Assembly (NCBI GenBank): GCA_900549495.1
Contig: UROL01000130.1
Span: 1 to 5,822, forward strand
Reading direction: 5' to 3'
Length of the DNA: 5,822 bases
Source: an uncultured Eubacteriales bacterium
GTDB lineage: Bacteria > Bacillota > Clostridia > Oscillospirales > Oscillospiraceae
Shown here: positions 5,708 through 5,822 of the stretch, piece after piece
Layout of the letters: each line of letters begins with the position of its first letter
Position numbering within the stretch: the first letter of the stretch is position 1
Program-made: the position numbers and the translations under genes
The notes under the pieces: model-generated
Databases searched by the model: none
Told to the model about the DNA's origin: nothing
What the model saw: the letters and a program-made list of their open reading frames with translations, nothing else

Positions 5708-5817
5708 TCCGAAGTTTTTGCGGAGAATCCTTGTTTTACAAGACTCTATGCAATGACTTCGGAATAACTATTTCCTCGGCATAATCCTGGTTATCCCGAA
5801 TTCGGAATAACCAGGAT
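5703..5817. repeat. Right terminal inverted repeat of the RIT element
   Basis: Mirror image of the left end, 115 bp. From outside in: palindrome, CTCGGCAT block (5775-5782), arm ACTTCGGAATAAC (5756-5768), a 40-bp spacer holding the perfect small dyad CTTGT-TTT-ACAAG (5730-5742), and the inverted arm GTTATTCCGAAGT (5703-5715). The arms are identical to those on the left, while the spacer has diverged except around its dyad, suggesting that the arms and dyad are what is conserved. Confidence 0.9.
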
Positions 5818-5818
5818 T
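5783..5818. repeat. 36-bp palindrome at the right element end
   Basis: Symmetrical around GAATTC (5798-5803) with one mismatched pair (C5795 against A5806). A 35-base stretch (5784-5818) is identical, in the same orientation, to 1895-1929 at the left end. Only four further bases (TATC) follow before the window ends, so the right flank cannot be identified. Confidence 0.88.
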
Positions 5819-5822
5819 TATC

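Larger units (their letters stand above)
1895..5817 (-). mobile_element. RIT (recombinase in trio) element, apparently complete
   Basis: Three adjacent, distinct tyrosine recombinase genes are enclosed by inverted terminal repeats of 116 and 115 bp (1895-2010 and 5703-5817). The gene order, tight coupling and absence of any passenger gene fit the RIT family, in which ritA, ritB and ritC are transcribed together. A Tn554-type element also has two tyrosine recombinases, but its third protein TnpC is small and is not a recombinase, so Tn554 fits less well. The element interrupts the methyltransferase gene on its left. By eye its base composition is more AT-rich than the methyltransferase region, which supports separate origin. 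All three active sites look largely intact, so it may be mobile. Its right flank is only a few bases long in this window. Confidence 0.82.

Noticed and set aside
1895..5817. Tn554-type transposon
   Set aside because: Tn554 has two recombinases plus a small TnpC and lacks terminal inverted repeats; here there are three recombinases and long inverted repeats.

Overview
The window looks like an assembled contig from an anaerobic, gut-type Firmicute (Clostridia-like). The reasons are strong AGGAGG-type ribosome binding sites, compact same-strand genes, and two genes whose sequence I associate with integrative conjugative elements and prophages of Clostridia: a small ribbon-helix-helix-like protein and a C5 cytosine methyltransferase. 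This taxonomic call is inference. The first 49 bases are not biological. They are an untrimmed Illumina Nextera i7 adapter ending in the 19-bp Tn5 mosaic end, so real sequence starts at base 50. All recognisable genes are on the minus strand.

Layout from right to left, in the direction of transcription. The right terminal repeat (5703-5817) carries a promoter. It is followed by three tightly packed tyrosine recombinase genes of 534, 322 and 341 codons (5630 to 2038), then the left terminal repeat (1895-2010). Three different tyrosine recombinases in tandem, with coupled starts and stops and flanked by inverted repeats, is the hallmark of a RIT (recombinase in trio) element. This one appears complete, about 3.9 kb, with no passenger gene. 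Each end is compound: a 34-36 bp palindrome, then a 13-bp arm, a short central dyad, and the same 13-bp arm inverted.

Left of the element is the remainder of a C5 cytosine DNA methyltransferase locus. The junction falls in the catalytic PCQ motif: the gene reads Gln-Asp-Leu-Ser where Pro-Cys-Gln-Asp-Leu-Ser is expected, so the catalytic cysteine and everything before it are absent. The remaining catalytic frame (1900-1433) holds the ENV motif and the QRRKR motif and then stops. A second long frame (1806-295) starts inside it behind its own ribosome binding site, overlaps it by about 374 bases in another frame, and carries a repeat-rich variable region plus motifs IX and X. This resembles split two-polypeptide C5 methyltransferases. 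Further left is the 5' part of a small ribbon-helix-helix-like gene, cut off by the adapter.

The likely history is a conjugative element or prophage carrying a two-frame C5 methyltransferase, later interrupted by a RIT element in its catalytic motif. The window ends four bases beyond the right palindrome, so the other half of the methyltransferase is not seen. No gene-free stretch exceeds 300 bases: the gaps are 181-294 (ribosome binding site, small hairpin, 13-bp direct repeat), 1901-2037 (left element end) and 5631-5822 (leader, promoter and right element end).
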